DNA from: Calothrix brevissima NIES-22
GTDB lineage: Bacteria; Cyanobacteriota; Cyanobacteriia; Cyanobacteriales; Nostocaceae
Direction: 5' to 3'
NCBI RefSeq assembly: GCF_002367995.1
Contig: NZ_AP018207.1
Coordinates: 6,522,646 to 6,586,645 of the forward strand
Length of the DNA: 64,000 nt
In this document: piece after piece, positions 42,534-52,069 of the stretch
How the letters are laid out: every line of letters starts with the position of its first letter
Numbering within the stretch: position 1 is the first letter of the stretch
Made by a program: the position numbers and the translations under genes
Notes under the pieces: model-generated
Databases searched by the model: none
Seen by the model: the letters and a program-made list of their open reading frames with translations, nothing else
What the model was told of the DNA's origin: nothing

Positions 42534-43976
42534 ATGCAGCCAAAAAATATTCAACGTCTCTTGCGTGCTTTAGCTCGGCAGGGTTTGGATGTAAGTTATC
42601 ACAACCATACCTATTCTGTTCGCTTAAGTAATATTGCTGATGCAACTGTAGCAGAAGTACTATTACCAGAAAACTTCCCCGTAGAAGCCAAAGCTTTAAA
42701 GCAATTAGCAAACCTCGCTAGCATTCGTCACCCAGCAGGCGGATGTGTTTGTCGCGCCTGTGCTACGCCTGATTTTCACCCTGGTGATGGGGGTATAGCT
42801 ATTGGTTCTGTAGTTGAAACTGTCGGTCAAATTATCCCTGCGGCTGTTGGTTCTGACATTAACTGCGGAATGCGCCTGCATATCGCAGATTTAACAATAG
42901 AGCAATTTCTCGCCAAACGCGACATATTTGTCGAAAAGATGAAAGGCGATTACTTTTTCGGTACGCGCGATGTCACAATGACTGCCAATGCCATGCGTGC
43001 ATTGTTTCAGCATGGGGTTCCTGGTTGGTTAGATGCAATGCTAAATCTACCTACAGGGAGTTTAGTTAAGTCTGATGTAGAACAACTAGCAAAGGAAAGC
43101 GATTATGGCATCTTCTTTGGTGGTTCAATGGATGGTAACTGGAAACTTGCACCCGCAGAATTAGTTCCCGATGAGGGATTAGTACGCGATGGGGGACTAG
43201 GAACTATTGGTTCTGGGAATCATTTTGTCGAAGTCCAACGAGTAGATAAAGTAGAAAATCGCGCCTTGGCTCATACTTGGGGAGTGCGTGAGGGACAGTT
43301 AGCTTTCATGGTTCACTCTGGTTCCCGCAATGTAGGTAAGTATATTGGGGGAATGTGGCGAGATAGAGCGAAAGCGGCTTGGCAAAAAGGTTTAAAATAC
43401 CCACAATCCCAGATTTTCCCGCTTTCTGTGTATTCCCACCCCGAACTAGTCGCCAGTTATTTAGAAGCTGAAGCCACAGCTGCTAACTATGGTTTTATCA
43501 ATCGCCTACTGTTAGCAGAACTACTACGTCTGCGGTTACGGGAAGTTTACGGTGATGTGGAAGCACCTTTAGTTTACGACTTACCGCACAACATCACCTT
43601 ACCCGAAGGTCAGGGATGGGTAACCCGCAAAGGTGCTTGTCCAGCTTATGCAGAACAACCTGTGATTATTCCCGGTTCAATGGGTGCTTACTCATATTTG
43701 ATGGTGGGTAAAGGTAATCCGGCATTTTGTTATTCTGCATCACATGGTGCGGGGAGAGTAAAATCTCGTTTTGAACTTAACCGCAAAGGTGCATCTCACA
43801 GTGAAGCCGAACTCGGATTAACTGGAGTTGACTGCATCACCTTACGGGAAGAACGGCGAATTGAAGAAGCACCAGCCGCTTATAAACCAATTCAATCTGT
43901 AATTGATGTCCAGGTTGAGGCGGAAATGGTGGGTATAGTGGCGCGGTTGAGTCCCGTGTTGACGTTTAAAGCGTAA
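42534..43976 (+). CDS. rtcB: RtcB-like RNA ligase
   Basis: 480 residues. Landmarks of RtcB: TPDFHPGDGGIAIGSVVET, VGSDINCGM, GTIGSGNHFVEV, VHSGSRNVG, PGSMGAYSYLMVGKGN and SHGAGR, whose His is the GMP-accepting residue. RtcB joins 2',3'-cyclic phosphate or 3'-phosphate ends to 5'-OH RNA with GTP and Mn. The first motif reads CRACATPDFHPG instead of the usual metal-binding Cys context, and length exceeds the common 400-410 residues, so this belongs to a divergent subgroup. Confidence 0.85.
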   Translation: MQPKNIQRLLRALARQGLDVSYHNHTYSVRLSNIADATVAEVLLPENFPVEAKALKQLANLASIRHPAGGCVCRACATPDFHPGDGGIAIGSVVETVGQIIPAAVGSDINCGMRLHIADLTIEQFLAKRDIFVEKMKGDYFFGTRDVTMTANAMRALFQHGVPGWLDAMLNLPTGSLVKSDVEQLAKESDYGIFFGGSMDGNWKLAPAELVPDEGLVRDGGLGTIGSGNHFVEVQRVDKVENRALAHTWGVREGQLAFMVHSGSRNVGKYIGGMWRDRAKAAWQKGLKYPQSQIFPLSVYSHPELVASYLEAEATAANYGFINRLLLAELLRLRLREVYGDVEAPLVYDLPHNITLPEGQGWVTRKGACPAYAEQPVIIPGSMGAYSYLMVGKGNPAFCYSASHGAGRVKSRFELNRKGASHSEAELGLTGVDCITLREERRIEEAPAAYKPIQSVIDVQVEAEMVGIVARLSPVLTFKA

Positions 43977-44158
43977 AAGGGTGAAAAAGTGCGATCGCTT
44001 TTTCTGCTTCACTGGAAAATTAGAGCGATCGCATATCCAATGTTTGAAAATACAGCAAATTCCTGGCTAGATTCTTAAATCGTCACAGATCCTCATTGAC
44101 TCAACATCATGAGCTAAATTCTCTGGTGATGTAGCGCTTTGCAACCTAAAAACAAAAA

Positions 44159-44180
44159 GCCCCCGGTTATTACCAGGGGC
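44159..44180. terminator. GC hairpin after the RtcB-like gene
   Basis: GCCCCCGGT pairs with ACCAGGGGC around TATT with one mismatch. No T-run follows on the plus strand; on the minus strand GCTTTTTG follows. The rest of 43977-44453 holds no gene. Confidence 0.5.
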
Positions 44181-44453
44181 GTTCATCTTTATTCCCACTA
44201 ATGAGGATCGCATCTATCTGGTTTTGATTCAAACCTAGATATGCGATTAATGCATTAAAGCAATGTATTAATCGCAATCAATCAATAAATTAGTTGAATG
44301 CAATACAGATTTTGCCAGGACAATTCCTACATATTTTTCTGCGATCGCCATTTTTGGGTAAATAAGCTGGTAAATCTACCCTTTCTACGTCATAGATACA
44401 GCAGATTACACCTAGATACTGTATGATTTCCCGCAAATGAGAATGGAGAGCCT

Positions 44454-44753
44454 ATGAGCGCGATTAGATGTTTGACTTTGTTACTGGTGCTGATGCTTTC
44501 GTTGACAGTAGCGCTTCCAGCTACTGCTGCTGTATGCCAAAACTATCATGGACATCGTGTTTGCATTCTCAGTATCCAACGCAGCGCTAAAAATTACTGG
44601 GAATACAAAGCCTCTGTGAGTGTAGATGATGTCAAAGAGCCGACGAAAGTTTATAACTGCCGCTCTCAAGTTAAAATTCTCAAAGATGGGACTTTTGTAC
44701 CATTTGGCGACAAAGACCCAGGTGAACTGATATGTCGTTTCTTTAAGCAGTAA
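44454..44753 (+). CDS. Small secreted protein
   Basis: 99 residues. Signal peptide ends ALPATAA; the mature part has four Cys (VCQNYHGHRVC, YNCRS, LICRF), probably two disulfides. I recall similar short secreted proteins in Nostocales but no function. A GGAGAG precedes the ATG by 5 bases. Confidence 0.65.
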   Translation: MSAIRCLTLLLVLMLSLTVALPATAAVCQNYHGHRVCILSIQRSAKNYWEYKASVSVDDVKEPTKVYNCRSQVKILKDGTFVPFGDKDPGELICRFFKQ

Positions 44754-44756
44754 TTT

Positions 44757-44891
44757 TCATCGCTTTTGGGCGTTAAATACACCCCAGATAACGAGAACTG
44801 TCAAACTTAAATATGCAGACACAGTTATCCATTCTTGCCAGTCAGTAAATAAGCTTAGTTGTGGGTTATCAAAGAGAAATACATTCATCAT
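44757..44891 (-). CDS. Small one-helix membrane protein
   Basis: Minus-strand ORF of 43-44 codons starting at ATG 44891 or 44888: NVFLFDNPQLSLFTDWQEWI, then a hydrophobic helix TVSAYLSLTVLVIWGVF and a basic end NAQKR. The N-out/positive-inside layout and clean ends suggest a real gene. Its length resembles small photosystem or NDH subunits, but I cannot match one. The stop is 4 bases from the end of the secreted protein gene, which converges. Confidence 0.5.
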   Translation of the reverse strand: MMNVFLFDNPQLSLFTDWQEWITVSAYLSLTVLVIWGVFNAQKR

Positions 44892-45395
44892 CAGCGATCG
44901 CACTCTCATCATAGCTAGCTAATTCATCATAAAGTTTCTTGGTAGCTAATCCTGAGATGATCGTCAGCGATCGCAGTTTTTTTTAGCAAAAGTTTTTACA
45001 ACTTCTATCAGTCTACTATTTAACATGAATACCGCAAGATTTAAATATATAAAATCAAATTTATTGATACTTATCCATTGTTTTTGATATTTTACAAGCT
45101 ATAGCCCATCGGATGATTGCTGAAAATAGACAAAAAATTGATGAATTATGTAGTATTTTGTTAAGCTAAACTAAATTTCTTGTATTTAAAGCAAGGTAAA
45201 ATGCTCAATACATAAAAGTTTAATTAAAGTTAAACTTTGCAAAGTAGATAGGTTTGAGCTTATCTGTCTGAATTTATTTACTTAATTGTCTTATATGTCC
45301 TTGTATTTTTGCCAAGCTACTCATAGAATATGTGACTGTAAAAAGTGCTACAACACAATACAAAAGCTAGGTATTAGCTATTAAAGTAAAAATCA
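44892..45395. other. AT-rich gene-free stretch
   Basis: No repeats or genes recognised. Confidence 0.4.
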
Positions 45396-46061
45396 ATGGA
45401 TATTGAGAACATAGCTCAGATTTCCAAACGGGATTTGGAAATCATTCAACTACATCAGTTTCAGCAGCCTATTTACTGTTGTAATGTCACTGCGATCGCC
45501 TATGCTTTGACTGCATTGGGATATCTGACGACTGTTGATGATATTTTCTACATCACCCACCTACCGATCGCATCGGTTTTAGATGATGGGATGACTTTAG
45601 CAGAAACCTACGACAGCTGTAAAATCTACATAGAAAGAAAAGGCTTACCTCTGTCGATTCGGATGGAGCATTTTGATAAACCGAGTATGACACTCGAAGC
45701 ATTTATCAAGGAAGTGGAAACTGCTGTTTGTGATGAAACTGATGTTCACATTCTCAACTTTAATACTCGGATTGCCCATGAAAATCCCAGTTTAGAAGGT
45801 GGACATTTCTCCTTATTGGCAGACTACGATCCCAAAACTCAAGAAGTCACCATTGCAGATACCAATCCTAAACGGTATACCCGGTTTTGGAAATGCTCAA
45901 TTCAGCGTTTATATGCAGCTTGCGTAGATAAAGACTCCTCATCAAATCGCTCTCGCGGTATGATTGTGCTTCGCAGGCTAGAAAAAGTTAATCTCGCAGC
46001 TAATGGAGTATCTCATCCAGCAGAATTGGCTTTAAATGCTCTCCATTCGGAAAACAGTTGA
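45396..46061 (+). CDS. Phytochelatin synthase-like cysteine peptidase
   Basis: 221 residues matching the N-terminal catalytic half of phytochelatin synthase. Catalytic triad by pattern: Cys28 or Cys29 in QPIYCCNVTAI, His137 in GGHFSLLADYDP, Asp155 in IADTNP; the His-Asp spacing of 18 equals that in plant enzymes. The Cys-rich C-terminal half is absent, as in other bacterial members, which mostly cleave glutathione to gamma-Glu-Cys. It may serve in metal or thiol metabolism. No export signal is seen. Confidence 0.85.
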   Translation: MDIENIAQISKRDLEIIQLHQFQQPIYCCNVTAIAYALTALGYLTTVDDIFYITHLPIASVLDDGMTLAETYDSCKIYIERKGLPLSIRMEHFDKPSMTLEAFIKEVETAVCDETDVHILNFNTRIAHENPSLEGGHFSLLADYDPKTQEVTIADTNPKRYTRFWKCSIQRLYAACVDKDSSSNRSRGMIVLRRLEKVNLAANGVSHPAELALNALHSENS

Positions 46062-46163
46062 GTGTTGATGTAGGTTGATAATCTACCAGTCAGCTAAGAC
46101 CAAACTTATCTGACTGATGCATTGAGCAGCAACGCTAATGAGTGCAAATTGCAAGTTGGTGAG

Positions 46164-46247
46164 GTACAGATAATTGTTGATTGTAGGGGCATTGGCACTG
46201 CCATGCCCCGAAGCGCGTACCTCATTTACCTGAAATATGCTGTATAT
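46164..46247. mobile_element. MITE copy (ATATACAGCA family), left end degraded
   Basis: Shares GTTGATTGTAGGGGCA, GGCACTGCCATGCCCC and GTACCTCATTTACCTGAAA with 40835-40923; right end TGCTGTATAT intact at 46238-46247. The remainder of 46062-46407 shows no gene. Confidence 0.75.
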
Positions 46248-46407
46248 ATTCATCGGGGTTTAGCACTGCTAAACCTTGAGCATTTATTTAACAAAAATTG
46301 TAATTTATAAGACCAATTAAATTTATATAATTGCCTTTCCATAGACAGACGATTATCTCTATCAGCGAAGTTATATTATTTTTAGTCATTAGCTGTTTAA
46401 AAAATTT

Positions 46408-46438
46408 AAAGCTCCTCTATATTTCTGTGAGGAGCTTT
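46408..46438. terminator. Hairpin with weak T-run
   Basis: AAAGCTCCTC at 46408-46417 pairs with GAGGAGCTTT at 46429-46438; TTATTTATG follows. Possible end of a plus-strand transcript, about 350 bases beyond the phytochelatin synthase-like stop. Confidence 0.55.
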
Positions 46439-46685
46439 ATTTATGTTGAGATTATCTTTATTCAAGATATATAGCAATCCAATTTGATTTGTGTGGAGCG
46501 TTCTTTTCTCGATAACTAATAGAAAAGCATTATCATGTGATGTGGGATTATGAACTAGTCAAACCTGTTTTGTCACAATGGTAATGAATTTTTACTACCG
46601 TACACTTCAATGTTCTTGCTATCAATAACCGGTGAGTGAGTATATATACTACTCATAGGCAGACGATGAAAGCTGAGTTCATCCC

Positions 46686-46973
46686 CTATGAATCTTGAGA
46701 TTCTTCAGCACTAGGTTCTGCTTCAGTTTCCGTCTCCGCTTTCAGATTAACTTTCGGTTTAACGGGTTTTGGCCCCCTTACTAGTGCGGGACTAACCTGT
46801 TGCTTGGTTTCATCACCAAAAGATGATTTTTTTCCTTTACCAGAGGAACGATTACCTCTCGATTTTGAGCCTCTAGGATGAGACTCTGGCTGTAAATCAG
46901 CCGAATTTTCCGAATTTTTGTCAGTATTGGCTTGAGCCTGACGTTCCGATTTCTTGATTGGGCGTTCTATCAT
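46686..46973 (-). CDS. Small disordered charged protein
   Basis: 95 residues, nearly all polar: KSERQAQANTDKNSENSADL, basic RGSKSRGNRSSGKGKKSS, then PALVRGPKPVKPKVNLK and an acidic tail ETETEAEPSAEESQ. Likely disordered. The PKPVKPKVNLKAE segment looks conserved. Function unknown. Confidence 0.5.
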   Translation of the reverse strand: MIERPIKKSERQAQANTDKNSENSADLQPESHPRGSKSRGNRSSGKGKKSSFGDETKQQVSPALVRGPKPVKPKVNLKAETETEAEPSAEESQDS

Positions 46974-47177
46974 TGTAGATTTTTGTAAAGCTACCTTTAT
47001 GATACATCGGTTTGCTGACGATGGATCTAATAACTATTCTTTTCAATAAATAAGTCTGATTAACAAAGCATCATCTATCTTGGTGAAATTGTGATTTAGC
47101 TACCTCATAAGCAAATACCAAATTTCTGTCAGAAATCTGGTATTTAAATCTTCATGAATAATTTAGATTTACTAAAG

Positions 47178-47402
47178 TTACTTGATCCGCGACCAAAAAT
47201 GAACTTTGGGAGTGAGATAAAAAAGAGCGATCGCTAATATTAATTCAATAGGTATCAGCGAAAAAAATAGACTAGAGCATAACCAAAAAGTCGCGAATAA
47301 TAAAGCTAATATTTGCCCAACAGAATTATTGATTTTGGGAGTGATAGCTAAACAAAGTAAAGCTAAACCTAGAGCAATCGATGAATAGGCAAAGTTTAAC
47401 AT
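47178..47402 (-). CDS. Small two-to-three-helix membrane protein
   Basis: 74 residues: ALGLALLCLAITP, then VGQILALLFATFWLCSSLFFSLIPIELILAIALFYLTPK. Highly hydrophobic, with a short basic C-terminus (VHFWSRIK). Function unknown. Confidence 0.5.
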   Translation of the reverse strand: MLNFAYSSIALGLALLCLAITPKINNSVGQILALLFATFWLCSSLFFSLIPIELILAIALFYLTPKVHFWSRIK

Positions 47403-48002
47403 AGTGAGTAATTAATAATGTCAAAGAATCCCAGATAACTGATGAACTGCAAGCAAACCGATATCTGTCCAGAACCCTAGCGCTGCTACTGATGTCTCAA
47501 CGCTACAATACCTCTACAACATTGTAGAATTAGAACCTCATTTCCTCAAACCGTTGGTTTACCCAAACCGGAAATTTGATTCCTTTACTATACCTTGACG
47601 AACATCCGTGAAAAGTTTGTTCGCGATTAACATAATTATCCCAACTGCAACTGATTTTATAACTTTTCTGGTGCAGTTTGGGTGACTTACCTTGTATCAT
47701 AATTCCCTATTGTAGATATCAAACTTATCAATGCTTCCCTATCAGCTAACGCCGTCATTACCAAGGAAAGATGAGACTGTCTAGTTTTAGGTTGATACAA
47801 GAAAATACCAATTTTTGGTTACAAAATGCTACGTTTACTTTAATTAGATTTACTTACACAAAAGCATAATTTTACCTTTTAGATTCTATCTAATTTCCCA
47901 GAATAATTTTTGCTTTTGCACTTTATGATTCCCTATTTTAGATATCTTAGCATAGAGATTAAAAAATAAGTTACCTACAGAGAAAATTAAGGTGAGAGAA
48001 GA

Positions 48003-48095
48003 TTAATCGATGTGCGTGAGGATGATTCCACCTTCAGCACAAGTAATTGTTTTATTACCGTAAAATGAAATAGCGACGCGAGCGATCGCTGTTTT
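48003..48095 (-). pseudogene. DegT/DnrJ/EryC1 aminotransferase fragment
   Basis: Minus strand reads AISFYGNKTITCAEGGIILTH before a TAA. FSFYGNKxITxGEGG is the PLP-lysine region of sugar aminotransferases. Only about 30 codons remain; the flanks do not continue the protein. Confidence 0.65.
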
Positions 48096-48107
48096 CAAAT
48101 CAGCGCA

Positions 48108-48248
48108 TCAGGCGTTTCCTGACTTGTATCTCACAATAGCTGATGGTGTTTTAGAAGTATTATTTGTTAAGGTATCAGCGCCGACAATACCGCTAGCTAC
48201 AGCAACATTAGTCAGCCAGAAATTCCGCCTGGTTTTGCTTTTATTCAT
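48108..48248 (-). other. Short ORF with a twin-Arg leader, probably a remnant
   Basis: 46 codons: KSKTRRNFWLTNVAVASGIVGA resembles a Tat-type or anchor start, then the frame stops. Likely the beginning of a lost gene upstream of the DegT fragment. Confidence 0.3.
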
Positions 48249-48557
48249 ATATTCTCTAAAAAAAGTATAATTAATTACATTGAGATAGATGTTTGGGACT
48301 GAGATATTATGGTGAGTTCTGGCTGGAATCAGCGCGGAAAATACTCCTCAACTCATCTACCAAAGGGTTTAACCCCTCATCCCGAACTGCGTTGAAAATG
48401 CTACAAGTACAACCTTGGTAGGCGAATTTATGTCGTCTATAATGAGCCTTTATTCACATCTTGCATTCTAGACAAGAAGAGACTTGCTTTATGTAACTTA
48501 AGGTGTAACTTCCTATTGTTCTGGCTGACTGTGAAATTGACTATCTATATAAATTTT

Positions 48558-50378
48558 ATGAATGCTGAAGATTTTTTGACTCAGGGTTTAAACAAAAACT
48601 TTCAAGGGGACTATCAAGGAGCGATCGCGGATTATACTCAAGCTATAGAACTGAAGCCTCAGTTTGCAGAAGCTTACTATAATCGGGGGATGCTTGTTAG
48701 TGGAGAAATTCAAGATTATCACAGTGCGATCGCCGATTTTAATCGAGCTGTAGAAATTAATCCGGATTTTGCGGAAGCTTACTGCAATCGCGGAAATGTG
48801 CGTTTTCTGTTACAAGATTACGAAGGCGCGATCGCCGATCATCAACAAGCATTAAAAATCAACGCCAATCTTGCTGAATCTTATCACAGTTTGGGTAAGG
48901 CTTATTTTGCCTTGGCAGACTACGATACAGCCTTAGAAAATTTTCATCAAGCTGTAGAAATTAATCCTGTGTTATCTACTTATATTAATGTTGATATTGC
49001 CAATGCTTTCCACAATCGCGGTGTTGCACGTTGCGATCGCGGCGATAATCAAGGAGCGATCGCAGATTTTAACCAAGCTTTACAGTTAAATTCTCACTTC
49101 GCTGCCGCTTACACCAATCGCGGTAATGTTTATCATATCCTGGGGGAGTATTTGCAAGCAATCAACGACCATAACCAAGCATTACAAATCGATGGCAATT
49201 TAGCCGAAGCTTACCACAATCGCGGCAATGCCCGTTATGCTCTCACAGATTGTCAAAGAGCAATTAAAGATTACAATCGCGCTTTAGAAATTAATCCTAA
49301 TTTTGCTGGTGCTTATTATAATCGCGGTTTGGTGTACGCTCACCTAGAAGATTATCAGCAAGCGATCGCGGATTTTAATCACGCCATCGAACTCAATCCT
49401 GATGATGTCCAAGCATATTACGAACGGGGTTTGGTGCGCAGTGCTTTAGGCGATTATCAAGGAGCGATTAGCGACTATAACCACGCATTGCAAGAGAATC
49501 CCACCTTAGATTTAGTATACGGCTTAAGAGCTAACGTGCGTCGTCAATTAGGAGAATATCAAGAAGCAATTAAAGATAGTACAAAACTGCTGCAACTTAA
49601 TCCTCTCATGGCTGAGGGATATTGCGATCGCGCTGCGGCGAGACGTAGTTTAGGCGATTATCAAGGGGCAATTAAAGATTATGATTGGGCTTTGATGTTT
49701 AATGCCAACTTAGCTACAGCTTACTATGGACGGGGAATAGTTCGGGAAGCTTTGCAAGATTACCAAGGCGCAATTAACGATAATACCCAAGCCATCGAAA
49801 TTGCTCCAGACTTTTCCCAAGCTTATTGTAACCGGGGTAACGTCCGCCGCCAAATTGGGGATGAACAAGGAGCGATCGCAGATTATGACCAAGCTATTGT
49901 ACTAAATCCCGAATTAGTGGAAGCTTATTATAATCGCGGTTCTTTGCGTTATGCGATGGAAGATTATGAAGGCGCGATTGCTGATTATACCCAAGCTTTA
50001 AAATTAAATCCTCGTTCGGCTGCATTTTATAGCGATCGCGGTAATGCGCGTTATGCTTTAGAAGATTATGAAGGGGCAATTGTAGATTATAATCAAGCGA
50101 TCGCTATTGAGCCTAGTTTTGCTGAAGATTGGTTTAATCGTGGACGTAGTCATTCATGGCTAGGCGATTTAGAAACTGCACTGAAAGATTTAAATCAAGC
50201 CTTACAATTGCAACCCCATTGGACAGAAGCTTATTTAGTACGTGCTGATGTTTACCGTAATTTAGGGGATTACGAAAAAGCTATAGCCGACTTCCAAGAA
50301 TCTGCTAATTTATTTCACAAAGATGGTAATTTACAATACTACCGCGAAATTCTCAATTTAATTGCCGAATTAGAATAA
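48558..50378 (+). CDS. Tetratricopeptide-repeat protein
   Basis: About 606 residues from MNAEDFLTQGLNKNFQGDYQGAI; an ATG at 48516 would add 14 residues. The whole protein is about 17 TPRs of 34 residues, each reading like AYYNRGxxxxxLGDYQGAIADYNQAIELNP. No other domain or signal is visible, so it is probably a soluble scaffold. HIP1 sites (GCGATCGC) sit in phase in many repeats, encoding part of GAIAD. Unit similarity suggests recent repeat expansion. Confidence 0.93.
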   Translation: MNAEDFLTQGLNKNFQGDYQGAIADYTQAIELKPQFAEAYYNRGMLVSGEIQDYHSAIADFNRAVEINPDFAEAYCNRGNVRFLLQDYEGAIADHQQALKINANLAESYHSLGKAYFALADYDTALENFHQAVEINPVLSTYINVDIANAFHNRGVARCDRGDNQGAIADFNQALQLNSHFAAAYTNRGNVYHILGEYLQAINDHNQALQIDGNLAEAYHNRGNARYALTDCQRAIKDYNRALEINPNFAGAYYNRGLVYAHLEDYQQAIADFNHAIELNPDDVQAYYERGLVRSALGDYQGAISDYNHALQENPTLDLVYGLRANVRRQLGEYQEAIKDSTKLLQLNPLMAEGYCDRAAARRSLGDYQGAIKDYDWALMFNANLATAYYGRGIVREALQDYQGAINDNTQAIEIAPDFSQAYCNRGNVRRQIGDEQGAIADYDQAIVLNPELVEAYYNRGSLRYAMEDYEGAIADYTQALKLNPRSAAFYSDRGNARYALEDYEGAIVDYNQAIAIEPSFAEDWFNRGRSHSWLGDLETALKDLNQALQLQPHWTEAYLVRADVYRNLGDYEKAIADFQESANLFHKDGNLQYYREILNLIAELE

Positions 50379-50395
50379 GAAGTTGATGGGTTGCG

Positions 50396-50428
50396 AGATC
50401 CCCGACTTCTTGAAGAAGTCGGGGATCT
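50396..50428. repeat. AGATCCCCGACTTCT hairpin (copy 2)
   Basis: Perfect inverted repeat, 18 bases after the TPR stop and 20 bases from the next gene's end. It may end transcripts from both sides. Confidence 0.85.
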
Positions 50429-50447
50429 AACCACTCCTGTGATATAT

Positions 50448-50840
50448 TCACACTTCATTCTTCAACAACGCCGATTTTGCCTTTGCTTTTTTGATTCTAG
50501 TAGCTCTAGCTTTACGAATGCGATCGCTTTTCCGCACCCCACCTGCTATTTTATATTCGGAACTGTCGTTACCATATCTACAAGCCACACCTAACAGTAT
50601 TCTCTGAGACAGCTGATTTAAAGATTTTTCCATCACATTAAGTTCAGTTGTGCTGGTATCAGCTACTTCCAAAGCTTGATTATGAGCATCTAATTTCTGG
50701 CTTAATGTCTCAATTAGTTGCATCATCTTTTGTAAATCGCAAGCATCGCCAAAACTTATATTTGGATCGATAGCTTGTAATCCCATAGCGCGCGCTTTCG
50801 CTTTTTCGAGAATTCGCGATGTTAATTTTTGACGTGCCAT
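50448..50840 (-). CDS. Conserved cyanobacterial hypothetical
   Basis: 130 residues. Helical N-terminus (RQKLTSRILEKAKARAMGLQAIDPNI), a coiled-coil middle (LIETLSQKLDAHNQALEVAD), and a conserved-looking GVACRYGNDSSEYKIAGGVRKSDRIRKARA followed by a lysine-rich tail. I recall this type as an unknown of cyanobacteria. No membrane helix. Function not known. Confidence 0.6.
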   Translation of the reverse strand: MARQKLTSRILEKAKARAMGLQAIDPNISFGDACDLQKMMQLIETLSQKLDAHNQALEVADTSTTELNVMEKSLNQLSQRILLGVACRYGNDSSEYKIAGGVRKSDRIRKARATRIKKAKAKSALLKNEV

Positions 50841-51094
50841 AGATACAATCCTGTATAAAGTTCTACAGCTAGCTTGCCTTAATCAATCTTTATTTTGGTT
50901 CAGCATAATTCCCAGAATATTGTATGGCTAGCAATCAAATATGGGGAATATTACGTAAATCAACGTAAGTACAGCATATTTTCCCGAAATCCCGCCGTCA
51001 CTCTCAAGGGTGCGGCTAATTGAACATAGACGCGGAGCGGCTACCCTGCGGGCGTTATTTCGGGTAAAGGCGAGAATTGTGGTAAAATCAGAAA

Positions 51095-52069
51095 TTAACT
51101 GTAAACTTGTGGATTCACACAATGAGCAAGACGATCGCCTTTTAACCCAGCAATCAAATTTGCGATCGCCATTTCTGCCATTTTTTTTCTTGTTTGCTGA
51201 CTAGCACTACCAATGTGCGGTGTAATTATTAAGTTATCTAAACTCAACAACGGACTATCCATTGGTAAGGGTTCGATTTCCGTCACATCCAAAGCGGCTG
51301 CGGCTATTTTTTGTTGCGACAATGCCCGATACAATGCATTTTCATCGATAATCGTACCTCTAGCGGTATTAATTAACATAGCTGAAGGTTTCATTAATGC
51401 AAATTCGCGATCGCTTAACAAATGATAGGTATCTTCACTGCCTGCTGTATGAATTGTCATAAAATCGGATTCTTGCAGTAACCTTTCCAAACTGACAAAT
51501 TCCGCATTCAGTAATTTCTCTATTTCTGGTGCACATCTTTGTCTACTTGTATACAAAATTTTCATATCAAAACCTTGGGCACGACGAGCAACAGCTTGTC
51601 CAATGCGCCCTAAGCCGATAATCCCTAAAGTAGCACCTGCTACATCCGAGCCTAATAATAAATCTGGTTCCCAAGTCTTCCACAAACCCGCGCGAGTAAA
51701 CTTATCTGCTTCCACCACTCGCCTAGCTGCGCCCATAATTAATGCCCAGGTTAAATCTGCGGTAGCATTGGTTAAAATACCAGGCGTATGACCAACAGGA
51801 ATTTTTTTGGCTGTAGCTGCGGCAATATCGATGTTATCGTAACCTACTGCCATTTGACTAATAACTTTGAGAGAAGAAGCGGCGATTAATTCACTATCAA
51901 TTTTGTCGGTTAACAGACATAATAATCCATCAACCGCCTGAGCCTTAGCCAGCAGAATATCATATGGTGGTGGTTGACGTTCCATCCATACTTCTACATT
52001 TGCGATTGTTTGTAGTTGTTCTAAACTAGCAGGTAAGCGGCGCGTGATAAAGATATGAGGTAAGGACAT
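51095..52069 (-). CDS. D-isomer-specific 2-hydroxyacid dehydrogenase (glyoxylate/hydroxypyruvate reductase type)
   Basis: About 324 residues from MSLPHIFITRRLPASLEQL; the 18 codons before it are translated GGGACAAGG repeats. NAD-binding GIIGLGRIGQAVARRA, NTARGTIIDENAL with the Arg, and PHIGSASQQTR with the catalytic His. The N-terminus and overall length suggest glyoxylate reductase/D-glycerate dehydrogenase, useful in photorespiration. Substrate is inferred only. Confidence 0.88.
   Translation of the reverse strand: MSLPHIFITRRLPASLEQLQTIANVEVWMERQPPPYDILLAKAQAVDGLLCLLTDKIDSELIAASSLKVISQMAVGYDNIDIAAATAKKIPVGHTPGILTNATADLTWALIMGAARRVVEADKFTRAGLWKTWEPDLLLGSDVAGATLGIIGLGRIGQAVARRAQGFDMKILYTSRQRCAPEIEKLLNAEFVSLERLLQESDFMTIHTAGSEDTYHLLSDREFALMKPSAMLINTARGTIIDENALYRALSQQKIAAAALDVTEIEPLPMDSPLLSLDNLIITPHIGSASQQTRKKMAEMAIANLIAGLKGDRLAHCVNPQVYS

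Larger units (their letters stand above)
47403..48557. other. Decayed gene-free region
   Basis: About 1.15 kb without an intact gene. It holds pseudogene fragments at 48003-48095 and 48108-48248. Two TTCCCTATT(T/G)TAGATATC motifs occur at about 47704 and 47931. Confidence 0.5.

Noticed and set aside
46122-46310. 62-codon ORF
   Set aside because: It is translated MITE sequence, shared with a similar spurious frame near 40819-41010.
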